In this document: positions 40,292 through 50,036 of the stretch, piece after piece | Layout of the letters: each line of letters begins with the position of its first letter | How positions within the stretch are numbered: the stretch's first letter is position 1 | Assembly: GCA_039105265.1 (NCBI GenBank) | Contig: JAPFFF010000060.1 | Span: 434,001-498,000 of the forward strand | Length of the DNA: 64,000 nucleotides | Direction of reading: 5' to 3' | Source of the DNA: Tritrichomonas musculus | Lineage: Eukaryota > Parabasalia > Tritrichomonadida > Tritrichomonadidae | Position numbers and translations under genes: made by a program | Notes under the pieces: generated by a model | Databases searched by the model: none | The model's input: only the letters and a program-made list of their open reading frames with translations | What the model was told of the DNA's origin: nothing

Positions 40292-40808
40292 CATTAGTTT
40301 TTGCTATTATAAACCTTATTTTTTTTCCATGTTCAAGATTAAAAACTAAATTTTTTTATTCTCTTTCGAATTATCGATGAAAAATGTATATATAGCCTTC
40401 AAAATGATTTTTTTGAGGTTAACTTCGAGCCTTTCTGTACAGTAGCCTCAATTTCATCTTTGGCTGATAGTCAAACTTAATTATATTAGTAATATTTTTT
40501 GTTTGTGCTCTATAATGTTTAACATTTTTTTTAAATAGTTTTTTTTAATAAAACTTAACTATAACTGGTGATAACGTTATATTAATTATCCGGATAAATA
40601 ACGATTTTCCTTTAAACACTCTATCAAAAATTCAATTTTGAAAATTTTGATTGAAATGATAAATGTCCATTTATATATAAAAAGTTATATAAAGGTGAAA
40701 TTTTTGTATACATAAATACTCAGCCAAATAAAATTGAATGTTATCATTCAATTTTCAATATAAAATTTTAGATGAATTTCTCCACAATCAGCTTCGATGA
40801 GATGAGAG
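40292..40808. other. intergenic spacer before the Hsp110 gene
   Basis: AT-rich with no open frame. The only element recognised is the initiator at its right edge (next entry). Confidence 0.6.
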
Positions 40809-40816
40809 TCATTTTT
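40809..40816 (+). promoter_or_regulatory. Inr initiator of the Hsp110-like gene
   Basis: TCATTTTT is a perfect TCAYWW match. The start A at 40811 leaves a 15-base leader to the ATG at 40826. Confidence 0.7.
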
Positions 40817-40825
40817 TAATTAAGC

Positions 40826-43800
40826 ATGAATAAAAAAATAACAGCAGGTATCGACTTTGGTAATCAATCGTGTATCCTAGCAATTCCATCCGAACATGGA
40901 GTCGACATTGTTTTAAACGAATCATCAAACAGAAGAACGCCAACAATTGTCGGGTATCAAGAAGGACGTAGATCAGCAGGAGAATTTGCACAGCAACAGC
41001 ATATGATGAATATCCATAATACCATTACCCAGCTCAAACGCCTTGTTGGCCTACCATATGACTCACAAGAACGTGAATCAATTAGTAATTCAGTACCATA
41101 TAAAATTGTACCTTTGGAAGATGGATTATCAGGAATTGAACTTGACAATGGAACAATATTACGAATTGAGCAAATTTTAGGTTACTATATTAAGAGCCTT
41201 TTAGAAATTATACAGAAGAAAAATCCAAAAATCCAACAAATTGTTTTAACAGTTCCTCCTTCATGGACAGAAATTCAACGTCGTTCAATCCTAAACGCAG
41301 CTACAATTTCAGATATCAAAATTGCAAGTCTACTTGATTCATCACTTGCATCTGCCGTTGCATATGTTAAAATCCATGGAGATAGATTCCCCGAAGATAA
41401 AGAAAAAGGATTAAATGTTTTATTCATTGAATTTGGTGATACCTCAATGAATGCTTCTATTGGAAAGCTTTCAAAAAGTTCTATTGAGATCAAAAGCACA
41501 ATTAGTGACTCATCACTTGGAGGACAACAATTTACAGACATCCTTGAGAAATATTTGATTGAAAAAGTTTGTGAAAAATACAAGATTGATCCAAGAACAA
41601 ATAAACGTTCTTTACTTCGATTTAAACAAGCTGTTGAAAAGACCAAGAAGACTTTATCATCCAATCCAATTGTCTTGTTTGAAGTCCCTTCTTTAATGAA
41701 CGATATTGATGTATCAATGACAGTTAAACGTGAAGAATTTAATGATCTTATTAAGGAACATATTTCTAAAATAAGGCCACAAATCGAAGAAGTAATTAAG
41801 AAAGCCGAAATAAGTAAGGAAGATATTTCATTTGTCGAAATAGTTGGAGGTTGTTCAAGAATTGCTTTAATTAAAAACGAAATCAAAGAAATTATCGGAA
41901 GTGAGGCTAAAATGTCACTTGATCTTGATGAATGTTTTGCAATTGGAGCAGGATACATGGCTTCTAAAATTGATGGAAATGATATTGGAATCGAGATTAT
42001 TAATAGCAAATGTCCATTCGAAATTACCACTGAGGCTGGCCAAGAATCAGAAGTTGTTAATGTTTTCACAGAATCATCGCAAATGCCATCAACAGCAAAA
42101 GTTACAATTCCAATAACTCAAAAGCAATCACTATCATTTATGTGCAATAACCAACAAATTGGAATTGCTTCAATTGAAACTGGAATTGAAAATAAAGTTG
42201 ATGTTGATCTTGAAGTTTCCATTGATTCATTCGGCCTTATTGATATTAAAGATGCAGCGTACAAATTAAAGCCAGTTGAAGAAAACATTGAGAATAAGGA
42301 CGATAATGAAGAAGAAAATGCTGAAATCAAAGAAGAAACTAAAGAAGAAGAAGAAAATGCTGAAAATAAAGAAGAAACTAAAGAAGAAGAAGAAAATGCT
42401 GAAAATAAAGAAGAAACTAAAGAAGAAGAAGAAAATGCTGAAATCAATGAAGATACTAAAGAAGAAGAAGAAGAAAAAGTTGAAAATAATGAAGAAAACA
42501 GCAAAGCTGAAGACAAAGAAGAAAATAAAGAAATTGTTGAAATCAATGATGCTGAAAAAGCAGAAAAAGAAATTCTAGAAGAAGAGCCAAAACAAGAAAA
42601 CTTCCAAGTTTTCAAATGTTCATCTTTCTCTTATTTGCCAGTCATGACATTGTCATCTGACGACATTTCAGCCTTCCAAAAAGTTGAGAAAGAGCAAAGT
42701 TTGCAAGACGAACTTCAACTTGAAATAGACAACACAAAGAACGACCTCGAAAGCCTCATTTTTTCAACTGAAAATGAAATTAAAGCAATCAAAGAAGAAG
42801 AAGAAGAAACAAAGGAAGAAGTCGAAAATATGAAAAAGAATCTTGAATCGATTCACAACTGGTTTGAAGAGAACGAATTCGAAAGATTGACTCTTGAAGA
42901 GTACAAATCGAAAATAAATGAAATAAATCAAATCAGGAAAGGAATTGAAAATCATAAAAAATACGAAGAAAAGAAGAAGCAACTTCTTGTTATAAAAGAA
43001 AAACTAAATTCTTCACTTGATGAAGTTAAAAAAGACACCGAGAGACTTCAATTGGAAGAAAGTATTTCATTACAAAAGGAAATTCCTAAAGAAATCGAAA
43101 AAGTTGACGAAGTAATGAAATTATCAAAAGAAGATGTTATTTCCATTGATTTGAGTGATCTTGAAAAAGAAGTAAAAGAGGTTGAAAACAAAGTAAAAGC
43201 ATTGAAACAAATCAAAATTGTCAAAAAACGAAGAGTTAAAAGGAGAGTCAATAACAATAGAATGAATCAACAAAGAGGATTAGCTGATACTTGGTCACCT
43301 TTCGGAAGAAATAGTTTCTTTGACGATTTTATGAGCAATCCTTGGTCACCACGTCGCCAAGTACAAAGTTTGGAAGATGAGTACGAGTATTCTTATGAAT
43401 ATGATGAAATCGATGATGAAAAAGATAAACGTACAAATAATAAGAATGCACACAGAAAGCAATCTTCAGCTCAAAAGAACGCTTATGATCAAGAACAATT
43501 AAGAAGGCAAGAGCAAGAAGAACAGTTAAGAAGACAATATGAAATGGAAAACAGAAGGAGAGCTCAATTGGAACAGGAAGAGCAATTAAGAAGACAATAC
43601 GAATTAGAAAACAGAAGGAGAGCTCAATTGGAACAAGAAGAGCAATTCAGAAGACAATACGAATTAGAAAATAGGAGAAGAGCTCAATTGGAACAAGAAG
43701 AGCAATTGAGGAGGCAATATGAAATGGAAAATAGGAGAAGAGCTCAATTGGAACAAGAAAAACTGCGAAGAGCCAAAGAAGCTGAAATGAGACGCCAAAG

Positions 43801-43939
43801 ATCAATGAATGATCCTTGGGGATCTCCATCGTGTGGCTATCCTTTTGGTTATAGATCAAATCCACAAAGACAAAATACTCGACCAAGGCAACAGCAGCGT
43901 AGAGTAATTCCAGGATATGGATATACTTGGGGATTCTAA
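40826..43939 (+). CDS. Hsp110/Sse1-type Hsp70-family chaperone with long repeat tail
   Basis: A 1,037-residue cytosolic protein. Residues 5-385 are an Hsp70-superfamily ATPase closest to the Hsp110/Sse1 branch: GIDFGNQSCILAI (phosphate 1), GVDIVLNESSNRRTPTIVGY, VLFIEFGDTSMNASIG (phosphate 2) and VEIVGGCSRIALIKNEI (adenosine). Hsp110 proteins act mainly as nucleotide-exchange factors for Hsp70 and as holdases. Residues 390-480 form a short beta domain. An acidic insert at about 485-575 contains four 13-residue KEETKEEEENAEN repeats. A long helical lid and coiled coil covers 610-800. The C-terminus is unusual, with four to five 20-residue units (EEQLRRQYELENRRRAQLEQ) and a Trp/Pro/Tyr-rich end (NDPWGSPSCGYPF ... 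GYGYTWGF). There is no ER signal or HDEL, so it is not the ER paralogue. Typical Hsp110s have 700-850 residues. The stop overlaps TAAA. Confidence 0.85.
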   Translation: MNKKITAGIDFGNQSCILAIPSEHGVDIVLNESSNRRTPTIVGYQEGRRSAGEFAQQQHMMNIHNTITQLKRLVGLPYDSQERESISNSVPYKIVPLEDGLSGIELDNGTILRIEQILGYYIKSLLEIIQKKNPKIQQIVLTVPPSWTEIQRRSILNAATISDIKIASLLDSSLASAVAYVKIHGDRFPEDKEKGLNVLFIEFGDTSMNASIGKLSKSSIEIKSTISDSSLGGQQFTDILEKYLIEKVCEKYKIDPRTNKRSLLRFKQAVEKTKKTLSSNPIVLFEVPSLMNDIDVSMTVKREEFNDLIKEHISKIRPQIEEVIKKAEISKEDISFVEIVGGCSRIALIKNEIKEIIGSEAKMSLDLDECFAIGAGYMASKIDGNDIGIEIINSKCPFEITTEAGQESEVVNVFTESSQMPSTAKVTIPITQKQSLSFMCNNQQIGIASIETGIENKVDVDLEVSIDSFGLIDIKDAAYKLKPVEENIENKDDNEEENAEIKEETKEEEENAENKEETKEEEENAENKEETKEEEENAEINEDTKEEEEEKVENNEENSKAEDKEENKEIVEINDAEKAEKEILEEEPKQENFQVFKCSSFSYLPVMTLSSDDISAFQKVEKEQSLQDELQLEIDNTKNDLESLIFSTENEIKAIKEEEEETKEEVENMKKNLESIHNWFEENEFERLTLEEYKSKINEINQIRKGIENHKKYEEKKKQLLVIKEKLNSSLDEVKKDTERLQLEESISLQKEIPKEIEKVDEVMKLSKEDVISIDLSDLEKEVKEVENKVKALKQIKIVKKRRVKRRVNNNRMNQQRGLADTWSPFGRNSFFDDFMSNPWSPRRQVQSLEDEYEYSYEYDEIDDEKDKRTNNKNAHRKQSSAQKNAYDQEQLRRQEQEEQLRRQYEMENRRRAQLEQEEQLRRQYELENRRRAQLEQEEQFRRQYELENRRRAQLEQEEQLRRQYEMENRRRAQLEQEKLRRAKEAEMRRQRSMNDPWGSPSCGYPFGYRSNPQRQNTRPRQQQRRVIPGYGYTWGF
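42310..42480 (+). repeat. 39-bp tandem repeat (acidic linker)
   Basis: About four in-frame copies of a 39-bp unit coding KEETKEEEENAEN, nearly identical in DNA, inside the Hsp110 acidic insert. Replication slippage is the likely source. Confidence 0.8.
43505..43760 (+). repeat. 60-bp tandem repeat (Arg/Gln/Glu helix)
   Basis: Four to five copies of a 60-bp unit coding a 20-residue amphipathic, alternately charged helix (RRQYELENRRRAQLEQ core). Copy-to-copy changes are mostly synonymous, which suggests selection on the protein. Confidence 0.8.
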
Positions 43940-44307
43940 ATTTATATTTTAAAATATATATTTTAATTGTTAAATAAAATGTTTTATTATTAATTACTTC
44001 TCTTGTTTTTATTATAATATCATAAAAAGCTATTTAATGGAATATAAAATACATTTATTATTATGATATTGATAATTGAAAAAAAAAAATTACAACCAAA
44101 GTAAAAAAAAGAATATCATAATGAAAAGATTTTGATATCAAGATCTGTGATTTGTGTTAGTGTTTGCTGATCTGATCACTTGATTAACATCGAGAAAAGC
44201 ACATAAATCAGAAAAATTGTTGCTATTGCACTCGGAGATTAAATCTCCATTATATCGAAAATGAATTTTTTTTATAAAATTTTGTTTTTTGAAAAGAGTA
44301 TGTAATA
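43940..44307. other. intergenic, nothing recognised
   Basis: AT-rich spacer between the Hsp110 gene and the left end of the DNA transposon. No gene is seen. Confidence 0.55.
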
Positions 44308-44345
44308 CCCATGTTTTCACCTTTGACTATGAGTTTTCCACTTTT
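44308..44345. repeat. left terminal inverted repeat of the DNA transposon
   Basis: Starts CCCATGTTTTCACC and ends TTTTCCACTTTT. It is an exact reverse complement of 49306-49343 and is preceded by the TA target site. Confidence 0.95.
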
Positions 44346-45958
44346 GAAAGAAAACAGTGAAATGAGTATTTCAATTTTTTCTATATAGCATATCATTTAT
44401 GATGTCATATTAATTTTTGAGAATATTCAAAATATGATCGTTGTGTAAAAAATACGTTATTTAAAAATTTTCACTTCATTTTTTCCTTTTTTTTTTAACA
44501 AATTTGTTTATTTCAGAAGCTCAAATATGAAACTTTTATATATTGCTTGATCCTCTTTTGTTTAATGGTAATAACTCAAAATTTTTGATTTTCCAATCAT
44601 ATTTGATTTACAAATATTTCGACCAATAAGATCAATTGAAAAGTCAAAATAAAAAATGAAAATACTGTATTTATAAATTTTTAGATAAACATATGATCAC
44701 CAAAATCTTACATTTTTGGTTCAAAAAGTTCAATATTCATATCCATTTTTATAGCCATTGAAGCATTTTCGACAAATTTGTTTTTTTAAAATTTTTTATT
44801 TATTGGAAGAATTTTTCAAAAAACAAAAAAAAGTGATTTTTAATTTTTCATCGACCATATTATTTCTTTTTTATCACAACGGTTTTTTGGATTCATGAAA
44901 AATAAACATGATATTTATTTATCACAAGAGTTAAACTCTTTTTTTTTTTTAGTTATTTTAAAATGATAATTAAAAATAATAATTCGGAAAATTTTATGAA
45001 TAGCTTTATATTAATATTTGATCTATTTTAAGAAAAGAGAAACTATTAATTAGCATAATTTTATAATGATTTATACTCTCATTAAGTCATCATCAAAGAA
45101 AAAAAATCATTATATCACTGCTTTTAAAAATTGTTTTTTCATTGTTAATAATAATTTTTTATATATTTAAGAAATTTAACAAATAATAAAAATATCGTTT
45201 TTCAAATAAAAAACAATGAGATATTATTAAAAAAAATATGAATTTTAGATACTCAATTATTCAATGATAAAATCATTGAAAAAGATGCAACTATCAATAA
45301 TTCACAATTTCTAATTTAAAATATTCAAAAATTCAGATAAATCGCATTGTTACTCCATTTTAAATCATATTTTCATATTCATTTCACATCATAACTTGAA
45401 CTAATTATCAAATAAAAAGCTTCTCTTTTATTTGGAATATTAAAATTAGTATTAATTCAGACTATTTTTATTATTATTTTATTTATTTAAAAATATATAA
45501 TAAACATTTTTTAATAGTATCAATTTAAACTAAAAGACTATTTGAAAAATCAGAAAAAACTTTTTTCATGAACAAAAATAAAAAATAAATTTTTTTTTCA
45601 AATTAAAAAATGAATTAAAACTGCTATTTAACTTAATTCAAGTTTTATTTTGCTTTTAAATTATTTTTTAAACTTTCTTTTTCACTTAGTAAAAAAAAAA
45701 AAAAAAAAAAAAAAATGATGAGTAAGAGCCATGAAAGATAAATTTTAACAAGCCGTGTTTGATTTTTCACCATATAATTCACCTTCTGAAGTCGAAATTT
45801 GAAATAGTTAAAAAAAAGAAAAATATATATATATATTAAAATGAAATTATTTTTAAATAATATTTCTTATGAATTTTATTCATTTATGATTTATATTCTT
45901 AATTGGTATTATTTAAAAAATAAAAATCAAAGATAAAGATAAAAATTTATTAAAATAA
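44346..45958. other. noncoding 3' part of the DNA transposon
   Basis: A 1.6-kb AT-rich stretch between the transposase stop and the left terminal repeat. It contains an A-run near 45690-45715 and a short TA-dinucleotide run near 45825. No open frame is seen. Confidence 0.6.
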
Positions 45959-48211
45959 TTAAGAAGAATTGTCTTCATCACTAGATGGATGGTAATCAGT
46001 GTCATCGGTATTTGTTATTTCTTCTAATTCATCTGATGATTCAGTATTTACATTAGATGATAACTCATTATCGTTTGAGAATCCAGGAATTTTCCACCCC
46101 TCTTCGAGAACCTTTATGTTCATTCTCTTCCAAATATTTTTCAGCATTTTATAAATATATTTATATCTCGCAATGTCTTCTGGTATTGCATTTTTTTTTT
46201 CATAATTTGCTATTTCTTTTTTTAATACACCAAATACTCTGATGTCGAGGGGCTGGTACTTACCAGTCCCACATGCTGGCACATAAATTAATTTGATTCC
46301 TAACCTTTTAGCTTCTTTTCTGACTTCCTTATCAAGGTGGGATTTGTAAACGTCAAAAACAAGTGCAAATGGCTCATCATTCATTTTCTTTGAGAGCCAT
46401 TTCAGATATTTCACCATGACTTCTCTATTTGTCCATCCACTTGGTGAATGGACAATTAATTCCTTATCTTCTTCTTCTTTCTCTTCATCTATTTCACTGT
46501 TCCATTCTTCCTCTTCTTCTTCTTCTTCTGTGTCTTCAACTCCATACTTCTTCTCTGATAATTTAGTTTTTCCCTTGGCTACAATAACCAAGGGAATTCT
46601 TTGTTCTAACTGCATTTGAATCGATGCAATAACTGTTGTTCCCTCTTTTGCATTAAACTTCTCCCCTCTAACAACTTCTCTTGTTTCTTGATTTTTAATG
46701 CCGACTACTTTTTGTTCAAAATTGTAAGTATGGATGAAGGTTTCATCCATATTGATTATTCTTGATGCTCCATATTTTGCTACTGCTTTTGCAAGAGCTT
46801 TTAAGTATTTTTTAACAAATCTCATATTAACCTCTCCTCGCCTTTCGTTATGAGGTTTGCGCATACTAAGTCCATGTCTATCTAAAAACCGCCTGCACCA
46901 AGATAAGCTAGCTGAAAAATTTCGCATTTGAACCTCGTTCATTAGTATATGTGGTGTATCACTTGCGATATCGAATAAACTTTGAACCTTTTCTTCAAAA
47001 TTAGAGATAATAATTTCTCCATTTTCGTCGAAAGGCCATTTATGTTGGCGAATAGATTTGATTATAAGATATCTTGTTGCCAAAGAAATTGGACTATAAT
47101 ATTTCTTAATGGCCATCCCAGCAACATCTAATAAGGTAACGACTTCTTTGTTATTTATTCTTTTGATAATTTCTGTGGCCATTTCGTTTTCCTCAAAATC
47201 AGAAAATGATCCAAGAAGCATTGTGTTGAAGTTATAACTTTTTATTGTTTCTTTATGGCGAAGGACCATGTCGCTTTTCGGTAAGGATCTGAATTTATCG
47301 TAACATTGTTTTCCAGATCTTCCAACCATATGCTTCGATACCTTGATCCAATCTATATTATGCTTATTAGAAAGTATTTCTCCTGTTGAAAGGCCCCGAT
47401 TTATAACATTTATTAGTTTATCAGTTTCGTCAGATGACCAAGGACCATTCATGCATATCAGTCCATTTTGAGGAATACGATATTGTTTATTGTATTTTAA
47501 ATCTTCATCTTTCACAATATCGTATTCCAAGTTTAACAGATCAATTATGTTATTGAAATTAAAATTACTTTTTCCTCTAGATTTTATTAATGTGAATGCA
47601 GTCTGGCAAATGTTTTTGAATGATTTTAAACTAACTTTATTAAGTCCTTTGTAATGCTTTTCCATCTCTTTCTTCAATGATTTATAATTGTTGTATGAAT
47701 GTAAAAGGTGTGCTTCATAACATTTTTCCAAAAATTCATCCGTTACTATGAAATGCTGAGATTCATAATTTGCATTTGAATTATCTGTGTTATTAATAAT
47801 ACTTAACGACGAATTAGGCTGGATTGAAGGATTTGTAAATGAATTTGGCTGTCCAATACTAGATTTGATTTGGACTTGAGGAAGAGTAAAATATTGATGA
47901 CTCAAAGATTGCGAAGTATTCTCTGTGTTATTATTAATAATACTTAACGACGAATTAGGCTGTCCAATACTAGATTTGATTTGGACTTGAGGAAGAGTAA
48001 AATATTGATGACAAAAAGACTGCGAAATATTTTGATTTTGCTGATTCTTCTTTGAGTTTAGAAGGTCTTGAAAAGAGCTTATTAGATTTTGCGCAGAACT
48101 GTTTTGAGGCTTTGATAATATGTCATCGAAATGTTCTTCGCTATTGTCTGAATTATCATCTAGGAACCTGTATAGAGAAGCAAATGCTTGTAAAACATTA
48201 CGTGAACTCAT
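45959..48211 (-). CDS. SANT/Myb + DDE (DD35D) transposase, pogo/jerky-like
   Basis: A 750-residue transposase. The N-terminal 170 residues are low-complexity Ser/Asn/Gln, with a 24-residue HQYFTLPQVQIKSSIGQPNS-type segment repeated twice. A Myb/SANT-like domain follows at about 265-325 (GPWSSDETDKLINVI ... IDWIKVSKHMVGRSGKQCYDKF). A helix-turn-helix/CENPB-like region spans 345-470 (SLATRYLI ... LSWCRRFLDRHGLSMRKPHN). The DDE nuclease comes last: Asp489 (NMDETFIHTYN), Asp620 (LVFDVYKSHLD) and Asp656 (KYQPLDIRVFGVLK), giving DD35D spacing. A strongly acidic insert (about 545-580) and an acidic Ser-rich tail are unusual additions. The conserved DDE_1 pattern (HxxN/K after D2, QPLD at D3) points to the pogo/jerky group. 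All three catalytic acids are present and the frame is open, so the enzyme may be active. Confidence 0.9.
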   Translation of the reverse strand: MSSRNVLQAFASLYRFLDDNSDNSEEHFDDILSKPQNSSAQNLISSFQDLLNSKKNQQNQNISQSFCHQYFTLPQVQIKSSIGQPNSSLSIINNNTENTSQSLSHQYFTLPQVQIKSSIGQPNSFTNPSIQPNSSLSIINNTDNSNANYESQHFIVTDEFLEKCYEAHLLHSYNNYKSLKKEMEKHYKGLNKVSLKSFKNICQTAFTLIKSRGKSNFNFNNIIDLLNLEYDIVKDEDLKYNKQYRIPQNGLICMNGPWSSDETDKLINVINRGLSTGEILSNKHNIDWIKVSKHMVGRSGKQCYDKFRSLPKSDMVLRHKETIKSYNFNTMLLGSFSDFEENEMATEIIKRINNKEVVTLLDVAGMAIKKYYSPISLATRYLIIKSIRQHKWPFDENGEIIISNFEEKVQSLFDIASDTPHILMNEVQMRNFSASLSWCRRFLDRHGLSMRKPHNERRGEVNMRFVKKYLKALAKAVAKYGASRIINMDETFIHTYNFEQKVVGIKNQETREVVRGEKFNAKEGTTVIASIQMQLEQRIPLVIVAKGKTKLSEKKYGVEDTEEEEEEEEWNSEIDEEKEEEDKELIVHSPSGWTNREVMVKYLKWLSKKMNDEPFALVFDVYKSHLDKEVRKEAKRLGIKLIYVPACGTGKYQPLDIRVFGVLKKEIANYEKKNAIPEDIARYKYIYKMLKNIWKRMNIKVLEEGWKIPGFSNDNELSSNVNTESSDELEEITNTDDTDYHPSSDEDNSS

Positions 48212-48591
48212 TATTTATTATATTATTTCTTAAATTAATTTAAGAAAAACCAAAATATCTAAAGTGAGAGAAATAAAGGGGGTCAATTCAAAAAATAATT
48301 AATTTCAAGGGAAAACGATAATAAAAATTTATTTTGAGAAAAAAATATTTGAAAAATTTTTTTTTCTTAAAATTATATTTTCTGAAAAAATATTCAATTT
48401 TTTCTTAACTTGATCGTCAACCCCTATTTTATTGAATGTGACCCCTATTTTTTTGGGGCACTTTATAATAGAAATTATATTTCATATCACTGCCGCTAGG
48501 TTTATCTTAATTTATTACTCACATTTTGCTAGATTTGGTTTTGAATTAATCTGGCTTTGATTATTTTTGGTTTGTCTTTGATTAATTAATT

Positions 48592-48845
48592 CTAAATTCA
48601 AAAATTTTAAATTATTAGATAATTCATCACCGGAAAATTTTTGTGAAATCAAAAAGTAAAATAAATTTGTGTATTGATGTACATTCAGTATGAAGATGAT
48701 CTTCGTTTGCTTTGAGTTTTAAATTTAAAAATTTTAAATTGTTAGATAATTCATCACTTAAACATAATTTTTTGAAATCAAATAGTAAAATACATTTGTG
48801 TATTAATGTACATTTAGTATGAAGATGTTCTTCGTTTGTTTTGAA
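48592..48845. repeat. 127-bp direct tandem duplication in the transposon's 5' region
   Basis: Two copies (about 48592-48718 and 48719-48845) share AAATTTTAAATT, AGATAATTCATCAC, TTTGTGTATT, ATGTACATT and AGTATGAAGATG in the same order with scattered differences. It lies upstream of the transposase start. Such subterminal repeats often serve as transposase binding sites, but that is inference here. Confidence 0.75.
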
Positions 48846-49305
48846 TTCATTAGATCATAAAAATAAATTTATATTTGGTACTTTTTTACCTTGTTAAAAG
48901 TATCACTTTTTTACCGTGAAAATACGATTTCTATTGCAATCTATTACTATTAGCTCAATTTAACAGAATTTTGTCTGATCCTTTGGCCTTCATCTAATTG
49001 ATAATCCCTATTGAATTTGAAAGATAAAATTTGAATATCATCTTTCAAATATTCAAATATTATCATTCTAAATAAATATATTTTCAATTATCTTTATTTC
49101 ATCCAATTAAAATTATAAATTTATATGATTTTTAGTTTAAATATATATTGATAAAAATAATATTCCCTTTTAATTTTACCAAAATTTAAAAATAACCAAA
49201 TAATTCATGAAAAAAGAAATGTCAATTCACTTTTAACTTAATTTCATTATCTTCATGAAATTATATCAAAAAAAGATGAAGTGACATGAATTGAATAAAC
49301 CTAAG

Positions 49306-49343
49306 AAAAGTGGAAAACTCATAGTCAAAGGTGAAAACATGGG
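49306..49343. repeat. right terminal inverted repeat of the DNA transposon
   Basis: Ends GTGAAAACATGGG followed by the TA target duplication; it is the exact mirror of the left end at 44308-44345. Confidence 0.95.
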
Positions 49344-49879
49344 TATTTATCTATTATCTTAGTTATTATCAGATAATTTTTGAAATATTTATATATTTAA
49401 ATATTAATTATAAAATTTAATTTAAATATAAATTAAATAATTATATATCTGTTTACTACATCGAAATTAAGTAGTTGAAAAATTTCTAAAAAAATAAAAA
49501 AAATTGAAAAAAAAAAAAAGATTATTACCCTTTCAATATTTTTTGTTTGAGCTAGCATATTGTATCTTCGTTTCCAAAAAATATTATAATATATTTTTGA
49601 AGAATAACGGCATAATTATATATTTTATGAGTTTTATTTCAAATATACTATCAAACTTAATGAAAAGTATTAATTAAATATCAAAACTGGAGCCTAATAT
49701 ATTATTTCAAAAACAAAAGTGATGTAAAAAGAAAATTAATGCAATGCTATACGCGTTAAATCTGATTTAAACTTTTGGTTCAAGTAACTTAAATTGAAAT
49801 AAAAAAGAGGTTTTTAAAAAAGTACTAATAGTTTAGTTATTATATTTTAATAATTTATTTAAAAAACCTTTTCAAGAAA
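49344..49879. other. intergenic, upstream of tRNA-Met
   Basis: AT-rich DNA between the DNA transposon and the tRNA. No gene or repeat is recognised. Confidence 0.55.
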
Positions 49880-49952
49880 GCTTTGGTAGCTCAGTCGGTA
49901 GAGCGTAGGTCTCATAATCCTAAGGTCGTGTGTTCGAGTCACGCCCAAAGCA
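49880..49952 (+). tRNA. elongator tRNA-Met (anticodon CAT), retrotransposon target
   Basis: A 73-base cloverleaf: the acceptor GCTTTGG pairs perfectly with CCAAAGC, and the discriminator is A. The D-arm is GCTCAGTCGGTAGAGC. The anticodon arm TAGGT-CTCATAA-TCCTA contains CAT and has the T31-T39 pair that is also found in yeast elongator tRNA-Met. The variable loop is AGGTC and the T-arm GTGTG-TTCGAGT-CACGC. It has no intron and no encoded CCA. The C at 33 and the lack of GGG/CCC initiator pairs favour the elongator type. The RLE retrotransposon begins immediately after the last base. Its last 15 bases recur at the far end of that element. Confidence 0.95.
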
Positions 49953-50036
49953 GATTTTTTTTTATTTTTTCTCCTTTACCTTTTCGCTTTTTAATGGCAT
50001 ATTCGTATTCAGCTCCAGACAAGGATTCTAACCATG
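49938..50036 (+). repeat. 99-bp direct repeat, left copy (tRNA 3' end + element 5' end)
   Basis: The first 15 bases, GTCACGCCCAAAGCA, are the 3' end of the tRNA. The remaining 84 are the 5' end of the retrotransposon, through its start codon. It matches 60032-60130 with about six substitutions and no gaps. Confidence 0.95.
49955..49963 (+). terminator. T9 run usable as Pol III terminator of tRNA-Met
   Basis: Nine T start two bases after the tRNA, followed by A and another six T. The same run is present in the downstream repeat copy, so it may belong to the element's own 5' end. Confidence 0.65.

Larger units (their letters stand above)
44308..49343 (-). mobile_element. complete-looking 5.04-kb Tc1/mariner/pogo-type DNA transposon
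   Basis: The ends CCCATGTTTTCACCTTTG (44308 on) and its mirror image ending at 49343 form perfect inverted repeats of 38 bases inside the element. The identity also covers TA plus two more bases outside on each side (42 in all). TA at 44306-44307 and 49344-49345 is the target duplication of this superfamily. One transposase gene lies inside on the minus strand (45959-48211), flanked by 1.1 kb and 1.65 kb of AT-rich noncoding DNA. Perfect terminal repeats plus an uninterrupted transposase frame suggest recent activity. At 5 kb it is longer than usual for Tc1/mariner (1-2 kb) but within the range of pogo-like elements. Confidence 0.9.

Noticed and set aside
41275-42069. 264-residue minus-strand open frame
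   Set aside because: Antisense to the conserved Hsp110 ATPase domain; no family resemblance. The frames at 42118-42615 and 42276-42578 are shadows of the acidic tandem repeat.
49883-49993. Extension of the retrotransposon protein 37 codons upstream, giving a TTG start inside the tRNA
   Set aside because: It is a chance read-through of the tRNA-Met gene. The second copy of the element 5' end at 60047 lacks the tRNA body but has the same ATG, so ATG 49994 is the natural start.
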